From Verrucomicrobiales bacterium (lineage in GTDB: Bacteria; Verrucomicrobiota; Verrucomicrobiia; Verrucomicrobiales; DEV007), in the NCBI GenBank assembly GCA_029213195.1, contig JARGNI010000014.1, positions 1 to 64,000 on the forward strand: a stretch of 64,000 nt of DNA, in the 5' to 3' direction. Each line of letters begins with the position of its first letter. The first letter of the stretch is position 1. The notes under the pieces were generated by a model that saw only the letters and a list, made by a program, of their open reading frames with translations, made no database searches and had not been told where the DNA came from. The translations under genes were made by a program, and so were the position numbers. Positions 35,007 through 44,263 of this stretch are shown piece by piece.

Positions 35007-36284
35007 CTAACCGAACAACTCCGTCACCGGACGAGCCCCTTTTCTAACCAGGGTCATGGGACGTCCGTTCGGGGTCGTGATCTCGTGCTTGGGATCGATT
35101 CCCATGGCATGGAGAATGGAGGCATGCAGATCGCTCACCTGGACGGGTCGATCTTCCGGCATGGCCCCGTCCTTATCGGAACTTCCGACGACGGTTCCCC
35201 CTTTGACTCCGCCACCGGCCATGAAACAACTGAAGACCCGGGCCCAGTGATCCCGACCACCATTGTCATTCACCCGGGGGGTTCGACCGAACTCGGAAAG
35301 GACCACCACGAGAGTCTTGTCGAGACGCCCCGTTTCTTCGAGATCCTGGAGAAGGGAGGAAATCGCTGGGTCCATCGTCTCGCCATGCGTCCGCATCGAG
35401 GCGAAGATGTTCGAGTGATTGTCGAATCCCCCTCGATTGACCTGGACAAAGCGAACGCCCGTCTCCACGAGCTTTCCGGCGAGGAGGGCGGCGCGACCAA
35501 ACTCGGTCTGCCCATAGCGCTCCAGGTTCTTGGGATCTTCATTCTCCAACTCGAAAGCGGAAAGCGCAGGACTCTGCATCAACTCGACAGCATCGTTGAG
35601 CGCGACTTCGGCCGCCTTCATCTCATCGGAGCTGAGATTCTTCGTCTTGCGAAGGTTCATCTTGGCAAGGATGTCGAGACGCTTGTTCCCCTGCTCCTGG
35701 GAAATCCCCTGGGGGAAGGTGAGATAGGGATCCCGCTCCCCAGGACGCCCGACGTAGTAGGCTTCGCAGGTCTGGCCGAGATATCCCGCCTTGGGGGCTC
35801 GCCCACCAATGCTGACGAACGCAGGGAGATCCCCCAGCGAGTCGCGCTGGCTCACGACCACGGAACCGATTCCCGGGTGGATCGTGCTGTTTCCCACGTT
35901 CTGGTAGCTCGTCTGCAATTCGTAGGTGGCGCGTCCGTGATCCCCGTTGGTTCCTGCGATCGACCGAATGAGGGCGGCGTTGTGCATCTGCTGAGAAATC
36001 CTGGGGAAGATCTCACTGATCTCGACTCCATCCGCGCTCGTCTTGATCGGTTTGAACTCTCCGGCGGTAGGACGACCCGGCTTGGGATCCCAGGTGTCGA
36101 TATGACTCATTCCGCCTCCATTCCAGAAGAGGATGACGTGCTCGGCCGTGGCTGCCTGCGGAGATGCAGCAAGGATATCGCGAACAGGCATTCCAAGGAA
36201 AGTGGCAAGAGAGGCGAGACCGGTGCCTTTCAACATGCGCCGGCGAGTCTGGTAGTAATCGGAGCAACCGAATTGATCGTTCAT
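35007..36284 (-). CDS. DUF1501 family protein with Tat-type signal
   Basis: 425 aa. A twin-arginine signal RRRMLKGTGLASLATFLG (about residues 14-31) implies export in folded form. The DUF1501 body is complete: VILFWNGGGMSHIDTWDPKPG, HGRATYELQTSYQ, LLAGKLVETGVRFVQVNRGGFDNH, VVVLSEFGRTPRVNDNGGRDHW and VSDLHASILHAMGID. The fold resembles alkaline phosphatase/sulfatase enzymes and several metal-ligand-like residues (D, H, H in GGRDHW and DNH) are in place, but no reaction is established. It follows its partner, the DUF1549/DUF1553 protein, by 47 bases. Confidence 0.93.
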   Translation of the reverse strand: MNDQFGCSDYYQTRRRMLKGTGLASLATFLGMPVRDILAASPQAATAEHVILFWNGGGMSHIDTWDPKPGRPTAGEFKPIKTSADGVEISEIFPRISQQMHNAALIRSIAGTNGDHGRATYELQTSYQNVGNSTIHPGIGSVVVSQRDSLGDLPAFVSIGGRAPKAGYLGQTCEAYYVGRPGERDPYLTFPQGISQEQGNKRLDILAKMNLRKTKNLSSDEMKAAEVALNDAVELMQSPALSAFELENEDPKNLERYGQTEFGRAALLAGKLVETGVRFVQVNRGGFDNHSNIFASMRTHGETMDPAISSLLQDLEETGRLDKTLVVVLSEFGRTPRVNDNGGRDHWARVFSCFMAGGGVKGGTVVGSSDKDGAMPEDRPVQVSDLHASILHAMGIDPKHEITTPNGRPMTLVRKGARPVTELFG

Positions 36285-36331
36285 AGTGGTGGTGGTGAGG
36301 GTGGATTCAGGTGGACAATGGAAAACAAAGA

Positions 36332-38881
36332 TCAGGGAAGGAAGCGAAACTCGTGCGAGTTGAAGATGGCCCAGCGAAGATCGGCCATACCCGATAGCGG
36401 AGACGAACTCTCTGTCAGGATCATGCGCGCATCAGCCATCTCCTCCTCGCTGGGGTGACGTGTCAGGGTTTCGAGATAGACCCGCTCGATCGCTTCATCG
36501 ATCCGGGGTGGATTCGACGCCAGCATCTCATGCAAAGGCTCCAGGGTGCCGACTCGAGACGCTTCGTGAGTGGCCTTTCCGTTGAGCATCATGAGCTGCT
36601 GGCGAAGAGATGGGGAGTGATCCCGAAACTCTCCGAGTCCCTGGCGACTGGGCTGACCGAAGACACGGAGAAAGTGATCCGCCGGAGCAGGAGAAGCCAT
36701 CCGCATTGTGCTGTTGAAACTCGGATTGTCGTCGACGGTCTCCTCGATCGTCTTCAGCGCATACCTCATGGGGCCACGACGTTGACGAGCGGCCTCCATC
36801 ATTGCTTTGCGACGGGCTTCTTCCGCGAGCATGGCATCGGCCCGAGCCCGCATCGATTCCAGCTCTTTTTCCTGGGCCTGGGAATCGGAAAGTACTTTCT
36901 CGAAATCGATCTCGATACTCGACTCGAGATCGTATCCCGCCCCGGCCGACATCGTGTTGTTCGCCATCATCGCATTCCCGGGAGTCATGTTCATGGCGAG
37001 TTCGCCCTCATTGGCAGGCGCGGCTTCCTCGGTTTTCTCTTCCTTGATCGGGACGCGGATCTGCTTCGTCACGGTGCGAACATTCTCTCCCGGACGCCAT
37101 TTCTTCTCATCGAGATGCCCCGCAAGAACGACGCTGTCGTAAAGAGCCTCGGAAAGCATCCGACGAACCGGGCTCACCGTGAAAGACTTCTCCGCCAGGT
37201 CGACGGCAGAAGGACCTGGATCAGAAGGGAAATGCCCCCTGCGATAGGTGTCGGTCAACATCACCATCCGAATCAGTCCCTTGATATCGTATCCCGAAGC
37301 AATAAACTCGCGGCCCAAGTATTCGAGAGTCTGAGGGTGGCTGTTGGCCTGATACTCGGAAAAGTTGTCGAGCGGCTCGACGAATCCGCGCCCGTTCAAC
37401 TCAGCCCAGATGCGATTGACGAAGGCACGGGCGAAGTAGGGATTTCGCGGATCGGTGACTTTCTCGGCGAGCTGCATACGAAGTTCGCTCGGCTTGGAAA
37501 GATCACTGGTCACCTTGAGGTCGGAACTTTCCTTCTTGGCTTCACTCAGGATATCGAACTCATCCTTCGCCCCACCCGCGGCCGGACCGGCATCAATGAG
37601 CGCATCAAGATCGAGACCGGATTCGACTGCGGCTTCCTTCTCCGCTTCCTTTGCCCGGAGAGCCTCGAAACGCTCGATGAAATGTGGTTTCTCCTCATAG
37701 GCAACGAGGTCGAATGGGAACTTCGGGGCAACGGGCTCCCGTTGGGGAGGGTTCTCCCGCTCGGGAGGCCACATCACCCTGGTTTCCTCCTGGTCCACGG
37801 TAAAGACCGTGTTGGTGAATTCGCTCTGACGCCGAATCGTTTTCCCGAAGAAACTCGCCATCTCGTAGAAGTCCTTCTGCTGCCAATCATCGAAAGGATG
37901 GTCGTGACACTGAGCACAGGCCATCCGGACCCCGAGGAAGACCTGGCTGACGGCACTGGTCATCGACATGGGATCCGCATCGTCGTTGAGGATGAAACCG
38001 ACAGCCGGATTTTGCGTGACCCGTCCCCCGGCCGAGATCAACTCGAAGGAGATCTTGTCCCAGGGCGTATTTTCGCGAAGGGAACCGTGGAGCCACGCCA
38101 TCAGCTCCCGACCGCCCTGGACATTGGAACGGACCCGCAGAGTATCGGCGAGAAAGACCGTCCACCGATCGGTGAACCGCGGGTCGGCCAGCAGCTTGTC
38201 GACGAGTTTTTCCCGACGATCCGATGGGGACCAGCTCTCGAACTCCTCGATCTCCTCCACCGATGGAATCCGACCGATCAGATCGATCGTGGCGCGTCGG
38301 AGGAAGGCGAGGTCGTCGACAAGTTCGGCCCGCTCCGGATTCCGCGACTCATTCTCCACCGCAATCAATTGATCGATCGTTGCCGCGGCGGCCGCAATCG
38401 ATGCGGGGGCCTCGTCCGGGATGGCATCCGTGAGCACCTCCTTCTTGCGGGTCTTGAGTCGAACGCCATCAGGCCATTCCGCCCCGGCGGCGACCCAGGC
38501 TTTCAAAATTGCGATCTCTTCGGGGGAGAGAGGTTCGGCCTCTTGCGGCATGACCTCGTCATCCTCGGGCGGAAGCGTGATGCGATCGATGAGCAGGCTT
38601 TTCTCGACCTCGCCCGGTTCGACGAGAGCACCGGAACTGCCACCTGCGAGAAAATGCTCCTTGTCGTGAAGCCGAAGATCGCCCTTTTCTTTTCCTGCCC
38701 CATGACAACGCAAACACTGGGTTTCCAAAATGGGCTGAACCTCTTTCCGAAAATCCGGAGCCGCCGTTGCCAGCTCGGCGAGAAGGGGAAATGCAAGAAC
38801 GAGCGAAAAAACACGGAGGGGAATAGGCAATCGCATCATGAGGGGCAGGAACAGGGCTTTCGGAGGCTTGGAAAGCATCAT
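36332..38881 (-). CDS. Secreted cytochrome-type PSD1 protein (DUF1549-DUF1553)
   Basis: 849 aa; translation may start at Met15 or Met16 (38839 or 38836), giving MRLPIPLRVFSLVLAFPLL as signal. The cytochrome region has CLRCHG near residue 55; DUF1549 starts about residue 165 and holds a second haem-type motif CAQCHDHPFDDWQQKDFYEMASFF; DUF1553 begins near 470 (NPYFARAFVNRIWAELNGRGFVEPLDN) and reaches the C-terminus (IERVYLETLTRHPSEEEMADA). A Met/Asn/Ala-rich low-complexity insert (about 630-715) is unusual within DUF1553. These proteins pair with DUF1501 partners in Planctomycetes and Verrucomicrobia, with suspected roles in polysaccharide use. Confidence 0.92.
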   Translation of the reverse strand: MMLSKPPKALFLPLMMRLPIPLRVFSLVLAFPLLAELATAAPDFRKEVQPILETQCLRCHGAGKEKGDLRLHDKEHFLAGGSSGALVEPGEVEKSLLIDRITLPPEDDEVMPQEAEPLSPEEIAILKAWVAAGAEWPDGVRLKTRKKEVLTDAIPDEAPASIAAAAATIDQLIAVENESRNPERAELVDDLAFLRRATIDLIGRIPSVEEIEEFESWSPSDRREKLVDKLLADPRFTDRWTVFLADTLRVRSNVQGGRELMAWLHGSLRENTPWDKISFELISAGGRVTQNPAVGFILNDDADPMSMTSAVSQVFLGVRMACAQCHDHPFDDWQQKDFYEMASFFGKTIRRQSEFTNTVFTVDQEETRVMWPPERENPPQREPVAPKFPFDLVAYEEKPHFIERFEALRAKEAEKEAAVESGLDLDALIDAGPAAGGAKDEFDILSEAKKESSDLKVTSDLSKPSELRMQLAEKVTDPRNPYFARAFVNRIWAELNGRGFVEPLDNFSEYQANSHPQTLEYLGREFIASGYDIKGLIRMVMLTDTYRRGHFPSDPGPSAVDLAEKSFTVSPVRRMLSEALYDSVVLAGHLDEKKWRPGENVRTVTKQIRVPIKEEKTEEAAPANEGELAMNMTPGNAMMANNTMSAGAGYDLESSIEIDFEKVLSDSQAQEKELESMRARADAMLAEEARRKAMMEAARQRRGPMRYALKTIEETVDDNPSFNSTMRMASPAPADHFLRVFGQPSRQGLGEFRDHSPSLRQQLMMLNGKATHEASRVGTLEPLHEMLASNPPRIDEAIERVYLETLTRHPSEEEMADARMILTESSSPLSGMADLRWAIFNSHEFRFLP

Positions 38882-38969
38882 GCTCTCCCAAGTTGAAGCT
38901 TAGACTACCGGTCGGGGAGAATTCTGTGAACCGAAATCTTGGCTCTTTCGGGCTACGCCACGGCGACGA

Positions 38970-39007
38970 GATCGGGGAAGGGAGAATCAGACCCTCCCCA
39001 CCCGATC
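38970..39007. repeat. Imperfect inverted repeat in the divergent promoter region
   Basis: gatcggg (38970-38976) pairs with cccgatc (39001-39007), and within it gaaggg can pair with ccctcc. It lies between the divergent PSD1 gene and the histidine kinase gene, about 60 bases before the kinase start. It might be an operator for the adjacent response regulator or a leader hairpin; no T-run follows. Confidence 0.3.
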
Positions 39008-39065
39008 GGGAGATTCACAGTGGCTCAAAAGAGCTAGCCTGTCGGGTCGATGCACGGAACGTTTC

Positions 39066-41111
39066 ATGATACCTTCCGCCTCGATGAAATCCTGTCTCCC
39101 AATTCTCCTGGCTCTCTTCCTGATGGAAGGGCTGGAGGTCGTGTGTGCGCAGGAGACCGTCAAGCCGCTGCGCTCGATCGACGATATTCGCAAGCTGACC
39201 TACGAGGAAGCCCGACTGGCCCCGCCGGTTCTGCTTCGGGTCAATGTGATCTCCCACCTTCTCGCCGGGTTCGACGGCCAGGACCACACTGGCGGAATGT
39301 TTTTCGAGATCGACAAGAAGCTGATCCCCAACCTGGGAGACAATGTCGAGATCGAAGGGAACGTTACCGGCGGATTCTATGGCCCCTACATCGTCGTCGA
39401 CCGCATCAAGCGTCATGGACGCGGCGGGCAGCCCAAGCCACTCTACTTTCGGCCGGACTTTGTCCAAACAGGGCTGGGAGACAATCGCTGGATCGAAATC
39501 GAAGGCCTCCTCGTCGATGTCGAGTTCGGAGATGGAAAGCGAAACGGCACCGGCCTTCTCGTGACAGGGGAGAACGAATTGGAGATTCGTTTTCGAAACC
39601 GCAAGGACGACTTCGATGTCAATCGCCTCGAAAACTGGGAGGGTTCGTGGATCCGCCTGAAAGGCAGTGGGGCCCCCCTCTTCAATGACCAGAGACAGCG
39701 AATCGGGACAGATATCGTGTGCTCGAGCCATCACTTCGTCGAGATGGTACGCGAAACCAAGGATATTCCCCAGGTCTCCCTCGGTGAGATCGGACGATGG
39801 GACACGAGACGGACGACGCCGGGCCTGGTACAGACGGAAGGATTCGTCACCCTGGTCGAGGGAGCGCGGTCTCTGATCCTCCAACAGGGAGAATCCGGCG
39901 CCCGCGTGCAGACGCTCCGGCCTCACGAGGCCAAGATCGGGGATCATCTGAAATTCACCGGGCTCCCCGATACCGAGGGCTACTACGTCGGCCTCCGATA
40001 CGCCAATCGCCAGGAGGAAGACTCTCCCGCAGAAGCCTCCGATGAAGCGCCCCCCACACTGGAAACTCTCCCGGAACCCGCTCCTCTCTCGCGAGCGAAC
40101 GCGATGCGACTGGTATCGATCCAGGGCAAACTGATGGAAACCCAGGGTCGCCTTCTCAGCATGCAGGTAGGAGACGACCTCGTCCCGGTTCGCCTCGCCG
40201 AGGGAATGAAGTCTGAGGAGCTTCCCACCATTGCCAGCGAACTGGCCGTCACCGGGGTCAAACTCGTGGAGGCGGACCATCGCGGCCAAGTTCGCTCGGT
40301 GACTCTCGCGACCCGGGCTCCTTCCGATATCAAGGTGCTGCAGGTGCCTTCCTGGTGGACTCCACAACGATACTTGATCGCCATTTCCATTCTCGTAGCC
40401 AGTGTCTTCCTCTTTGTCTTCTGGACGCTTGCCCTGAAACGCCGAGTACAGAAACAGACCCACCTGATCCAGAACCAACTTGTCTCCAATGCCGCCCTCG
40501 AAGAGCGAAACCGGATCGCGAGGGAACTCCACGACACCCTCTCGCAGGGTTTTTCGGGAGTGGGTTATCAGTTGGCCTCAGTGAAGAACCACCTGGAAAC
40601 CAATCCGGAGCGAGCCCTTGAGAAACTGGAAACGGCCAAGCAGATGGTCGAGCACAGCCTGGCGGAAGCACGCGAGTCGCTCACAGGTCTGCGCGTCCCC
40701 ACCGCGGCCGACTCTTTGCGCTTTCCCGAAACGACCATCGCCATTGCACGAGAGCGGTGCGAGGAGGCCGATCTTCGTCTCGTTGTTCACCACACCCTCG
40801 ATCTCGATCCGGCCACGCTCGACAGCGAGACGGCCTACGCCTGCCATCGCATTCTTCTCGAAGGCGTCATGAATGCGATCCGACACAGCGGAGGAGACTC
40901 GGTCGGAATCGCAACCGGCTCGACCGAGCATGAATGGCTTTTCTACATCTGCGACAATGGGCATGGGTTTGATCCCGAGATCAAACCGGCCGGGCACTTC
41001 GGGATCCAAGGGATGCAGGAACGCGCTCGACAAATCGAGGCTGGCCTCACCGTCGAGTCCTCACCCGAAGGAACCTGCCTCGCCCTGACTTTGCTGCGAA
41101 ACTCATCATGA
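39066..41111 (+). CDS. NarX/DegS-type sensor histidine kinase with OB-like exported sensor
   Basis: 681 aa; Met7 (39084) is an alternative start and fits the signal peptide MKSCLPILLALFLMEG. The exported region (about 30-430) has repeated OB-fold-like strands with GDNVEIEGNVTGGFYG, IEIEGLLVDVEF, LKFTGLPDTEGYY and VSIQGKLMETQGRL. One span follows at about 437-458. The HisKA_3 dimerisation motif is EERNRIARELHDTLSQGF with phospho-acceptor His489, and the ATPase has ILLEGVMNAIRHSGG, CDNGHGFDPE and FGIQGMQERA. It overlaps the regulator gene by 4 bases (ATGA). The ligand is unknown; a sensor made of OB-like repeats is uncommon. Confidence 0.93.
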   Translation: MIPSASMKSCLPILLALFLMEGLEVVCAQETVKPLRSIDDIRKLTYEEARLAPPVLLRVNVISHLLAGFDGQDHTGGMFFEIDKKLIPNLGDNVEIEGNVTGGFYGPYIVVDRIKRHGRGGQPKPLYFRPDFVQTGLGDNRWIEIEGLLVDVEFGDGKRNGTGLLVTGENELEIRFRNRKDDFDVNRLENWEGSWIRLKGSGAPLFNDQRQRIGTDIVCSSHHFVEMVRETKDIPQVSLGEIGRWDTRRTTPGLVQTEGFVTLVEGARSLILQQGESGARVQTLRPHEAKIGDHLKFTGLPDTEGYYVGLRYANRQEEDSPAEASDEAPPTLETLPEPAPLSRANAMRLVSIQGKLMETQGRLLSMQVGDDLVPVRLAEGMKSEELPTIASELAVTGVKLVEADHRGQVRSVTLATRAPSDIKVLQVPSWWTPQRYLIAISILVASVFLFVFWTLALKRRVQKQTHLIQNQLVSNAALEERNRIARELHDTLSQGFSGVGYQLASVKNHLETNPERALEKLETAKQMVEHSLAEARESLTGLRVPTAADSLRFPETTIAIARERCEEADLRLVVHHTLDLDPATLDSETAYACHRILLEGVMNAIRHSGGDSVGIATGSTEHEWLFYICDNGHGFDPEIKPAGHFGIQGMQERARQIEAGLTVESSPEGTCLALTLLRNSS

Positions 41112-41731
41112 CTGACTCTCCTCCCCCGATACGCCTCCTCCTCGTCGATGACCATCTCATCGTGCGACGCGGTCTTGCCAGCCTTCTCAATGACGAATCG
41201 GATTTCGAAGTGGTGGCCGAAGCGGCCAGCGGGGAAGAAGCGATCGCTCTCGCGGCAGAAGCGAAACCGGATGTGATCGTTCTCGACCTGCGGCTTCGCG
41301 ACATGAGCGGTATCGAGGTCGCCGCGGAACTGAAGGGGTTCAAGATCCTCATGCTCTCCAGCTTCATGCAGGAAGACGACGTTCGCCGTGCCTTCGAAGC
41401 CGGGATCCTTGGGTACCTCTCCAAAGACAAGAACAGTGACGACCTCCTCACCGCGATCCGTGAGATCGGAGCCGGGCGCCAGTATCTGCCCCCCGAGATT
41501 TCCCTGCTTCTCGCCAAGAGCGAATGGAGCGCGCACCTCACCGAGCGAGAACTTGAGATCGTCCAGTGGATCGCCCGCGGTCGAGCCAACAAGGAGATCG
41601 GCGAGATCCTTTCCCTTTCCGAAAATACCGTGAAGAACCACGTGAAATCGATCCTCTCCAAGCTGAACGCCAAGGATCGGACCCACGCCGTCACCGAGGC
41701 GCTCAAGCGCGGATTGTTCCAGTTGCGCTGA
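41108..41731 (+). CDS. NarL/LuxR-family response regulator
   Basis: 207 aa. Receiver domain at residues 8-125: LLVDDH acidic pocket, phospho-acceptor Asp60 in VIVLDLRLRDMSG, and Lys in YLSKDKNSDD. LuxR-type HTH at about 145-205: LTERELEIVQWIARGRANKEIGEIL, SENTVKNHVKSILSKL. It is the partner of the overlapping histidine kinase. Its target is unknown; the vWA-like gene starting 85 bases downstream on the same strand is a candidate. Confidence 0.95.
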   Translation: MTDSPPPIRLLLVDDHLIVRRGLASLLNDESDFEVVAEAASGEEAIALAAEAKPDVIVLDLRLRDMSGIEVAAELKGFKILMLSSFMQEDDVRRAFEAGILGYLSKDKNSDDLLTAIREIGAGRQYLPPEISLLLAKSEWSAHLTERELEIVQWIARGRANKEIGEILSLSENTVKNHVKSILSKLNAKDRTHAVTEALKRGLFQLR

Positions 41732-41816
41732 AGTGCGAGTAGGCCACGGTTCTTTCTACCTACCTTCCTGGAATTTCGCTTTACCCTTCGGGAAGAAACA
41801 ATCTATAGCTAGTCGC

Positions 41817-42776
41817 ATGAGGACTCTCGCGGTCGGCATCACGGCCATCACCTTCGCCTTCCTTCATTCCCTCTCCGCAGCCGAGTATGGAGGTCGGTGG
41901 ACGGATGAAGCGATTCGAGAGAGATCGGTCGAGTATATTGAAAATACGAAGCAGCGATTCGAGGCCAGTGCAGCTCGGATTGCGGACCTGACCGAATCCC
42001 CCTTTCCGATCGAATACCGGGAACTGACCGAGGAGCAACAGCGCTACTACGAGAAATTCCTCAACGACCGGATCAGCGACAGCCATCGCGAGGGCCTGTT
42101 GGGACTGATCCTGCGCGATCTCGAGAGTGTTCGCGCCCGACTCGCCGAAGCTGAAAAATCGGCCTTCGGACAATGGGAGGCACTGCCGAAATCGGAGCAG
42201 ATCGTGCGAGAGAATACGGTCGAAGGCATGATCTATGGGACCGAGGTTTCCGCCTCTCGTCTCGGAGTGGTCCTCGACAACTCTCCCAGCATGCGTCCCT
42301 ACCTCGAAGCCGTGCGAGCGGAGATCGGCAATTCCTTTCCCAATGCTCACTTCCGGGAAGCCGCAGGCTCCGGAATGTCGATCCGCCGATACTCGGAGGG
42401 CCAGCAAACCTACTATCTCGAGGATCTCTGGTTCTACTCGGAGATTCCCGCAGTGGGAGTGAATCCCTTTGATCCCAAATGGCACCAACCGAAAATTTTC
42501 GAGCGATACCAACCCCACTATCGACAAGTCAGCCTCGAACGAAATCCTCTCGCGGCACTCCGTGCCCTCGTCGAGAACCAGGAAGTGGATGCCCTCTACT
42601 GGTTCTGCGATTTTGAAGACGACATCGACAAGGGGGCCTTCGAGCTTCTTAAGCAAGCCATCGAATCACACGAGGTCGCCTTCTATGTACACTCATCCAA
42701 TCGGCGGCCGAAAAGAGAGATCGCAGACCTGGCCGAGGACTCGGGAGGAGAGGTCATCCGGAAACGCATTCGGTAG
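41817..42776 (+). CDS. Secreted von Willebrand A-like protein
   Basis: 319 aa from the ATG at 41817 (MRTLAVGITAITFAFLHSLSA, signal peptide); the frame opens earlier at 41733 but lacks coding features there. Residues about 30-130 are helical and charged, probably coiled coil (EQQRYYEKFLNDRISDSHRE, LRDLESVRARLAEAEKSAF). A vWA-type domain follows with MIDAS motif LDNSPSM (D-x-S-x-S intact), then DALYWFCDFEDDIDKGAFELL and SHEVAFYVHSSNRRP. It probably binds a divalent metal and a partner protein in the periplasm. Confidence 0.72.
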   Translation: MRTLAVGITAITFAFLHSLSAAEYGGRWTDEAIRERSVEYIENTKQRFEASAARIADLTESPFPIEYRELTEEQQRYYEKFLNDRISDSHREGLLGLILRDLESVRARLAEAEKSAFGQWEALPKSEQIVRENTVEGMIYGTEVSASRLGVVLDNSPSMRPYLEAVRAEIGNSFPNAHFREAAGSGMSIRRYSEGQQTYYLEDLWFYSEIPAVGVNPFDPKWHQPKIFERYQPHYRQVSLERNPLAALRALVENQEVDALYWFCDFEDDIDKGAFELLKQAIESHEVAFYVHSSNRRPKREIADLAEDSGGEVIRKRIR

Positions 42777-42826
42777 ATGGCGTTCCGGGCGCTTCACCGT
42801 CCGACCCATTTCGCCCGAAAACGAAA

Positions 42827-42850
42827 AAGGCTCTCCCGAGGGAAAGCCTT
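42827..42850 (-). terminator. Intrinsic terminator downstream of sufD
   Basis: The arms aaggctctcc and ggaaagcctt form a 10-bp stem with one mismatch and a short loop. On the minus strand it is followed by tttttcgtttt. It is 33 bases after the sufD stop and also sits 50 bases after the convergent vWA-like gene. Confidence 0.75.
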
Positions 42851-42882
42851 CTTCTTACATCTCGAAAATCAATCGACTCCGA

Positions 42883-44229
42883 TTACTGGTCCAGTCCCCG
42901 GAACTTTCGAGCGACGCGATCGAAGAGATGCGCTTTGATCTCGTCACCGGTGAGTTGGGAAATCGACTCATTCATGAATCCCAGACTGATCATCTTCCGG
43001 GCATCCTCCGCCGGGATACCCCGAGCCTGGAGGTAGAAGATTTCTTCATCGCTGATCTGACCGGAAGTCGACCCGTGAGAACATTTCACCTGATCGGCAT
43101 CGATTTCCAATCCAGGCATGGCGTTGGCTTCTGCGGTCTCACTTCCAAGGAGGTTCCGACAAGTCTGGTAGGAATCCGTATAATGAGAACCGGGCTGGAC
43201 CTGGATCAGTCCGGAAAAGATGGTCCTCGCATCATCGTAGAGAGCGTTCTTGAAAAGAAGATCACTCGTCGTGTGCTGGGCTTCGTGAGACTGCAAAGTC
43301 CGCTGGTCATACTCCTGCGAACCGTTCGCGAGGTTGGCGCTGTAGATCTGGCAATCTGACCCAGTTCCCTGCATCCGGTTGATAGATTCATTCCGAACCC
43401 AGGAGGCACCGAGGTTGACGAAGGCAGACTTGATCTTCGCATCCCGCCCCGCGCGTGAGCTATTGATCTGGACGTGCTTGGGACCGAGATCACTGAGATC
43501 CTGGAGGCTGACATACTGGATATTGCCACCCTGATCCGCAACGAGGTCGACTTGGCCAATGACGAGATTCTGCTCGCTGTCGCCAACGGACTCGAAGAAC
43601 TCCATCACGGAAACCTGGGCATTCTCGTTGGCGGTGATCAGCGTGTGGGGAAACACGGCCTGGAAATCACCTCCGGAAAAATGGTGAATCAAGACCGGCT
43701 TCTCGATCACGCATCCGCGAGGCACCTGGATGAAAAGCCCGCTCAACGTAGCCGCACCATGGAGGGCCGAGAACTTTTCACCACCGAGGGTCTCCCCCTC
43801 TTTCATGAAGTGTTCCTTCACGAGATCGCCGTGCTGGACGAGCGCTTCGTTGATGGGCAGACAAACCGCTCCGTCGGGGAGATCTGCCACCTCGGAGTAG
43901 ACCAATCGATTATTGGCGAATACGTAGTGCGCCGCAAAGTGCTCGACACGCTCCTTCTTCGCTCGCTGCACCAGCGTCTCGACATTGTCCACGGGACGCG
44001 CGGCAACCAGCTCGGAAAAACGCACTTTCCGGAGATCGGCAAAACGCCAATTTTCATCTTTCCGAACGGGATCCGGGAGATCGAGAAATCGATCCCAGGA
44101 CTCCGACTGATGCTCGGTATACCAGGTCGGCAAATCCAGAGCGATATCATGAACCGGAGGCGCAGCAAACCAGGGAACAGCTTGCTCCGGCTTTGTTTCT
44201 GATTCGGCCTTTGACAGGGTGGTCGACAT
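42883..44229 (-). CDS. sufD: Fe-S cluster scaffold component SufD
   Basis: 448 aa from the ATG at 44229 (MSTTLSKAESETKPEQ); an in-frame extension to 44361 overlaps sufB and is rejected. SufD features: WRFADLRKVRFSEL near residue 75, IQVPRGCVIEKPVLIHH in the beta-helix, and the C-terminal KCSHGSTSGQISDEEIFYLQARGI followed by FMNESISQL. SufB, SufC and SufD form the scaffold complex that builds Fe-S clusters. Last gene of the fur-sufC-sufB-sufD operon, followed by a terminator. Confidence 0.95.
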   Translation of the reverse strand: MSTTLSKAESETKPEQAVPWFAAPPVHDIALDLPTWYTEHQSESWDRFLDLPDPVRKDENWRFADLRKVRFSELVAARPVDNVETLVQRAKKERVEHFAAHYVFANNRLVYSEVADLPDGAVCLPINEALVQHGDLVKEHFMKEGETLGGEKFSALHGAATLSGLFIQVPRGCVIEKPVLIHHFSGGDFQAVFPHTLITANENAQVSVMEFFESVGDSEQNLVIGQVDLVADQGGNIQYVSLQDLSDLGPKHVQINSSRAGRDAKIKSAFVNLGASWVRNESINRMQGTGSDCQIYSANLANGSQEYDQRTLQSHEAQHTTSDLLFKNALYDDARTIFSGLIQVQPGSHYTDSYQTCRNLLGSETAEANAMPGLEIDADQVKCSHGSTSGQISDEEIFYLQARGIPAEDARKMISLGFMNESISQLTGDEIKAHLFDRVARKFRGLDQ

Positions 44230-44263
44230 AAAAATTCTGAGGTAAAAAACTATTCTTTGGAAA

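Noticed and set aside
36455-38896. An 813-codon plus-strand open frame
   Set aside because: Antisense to the complete DUF1549-DUF1553 gene; no recognisable domain and no ribosome-binding site.
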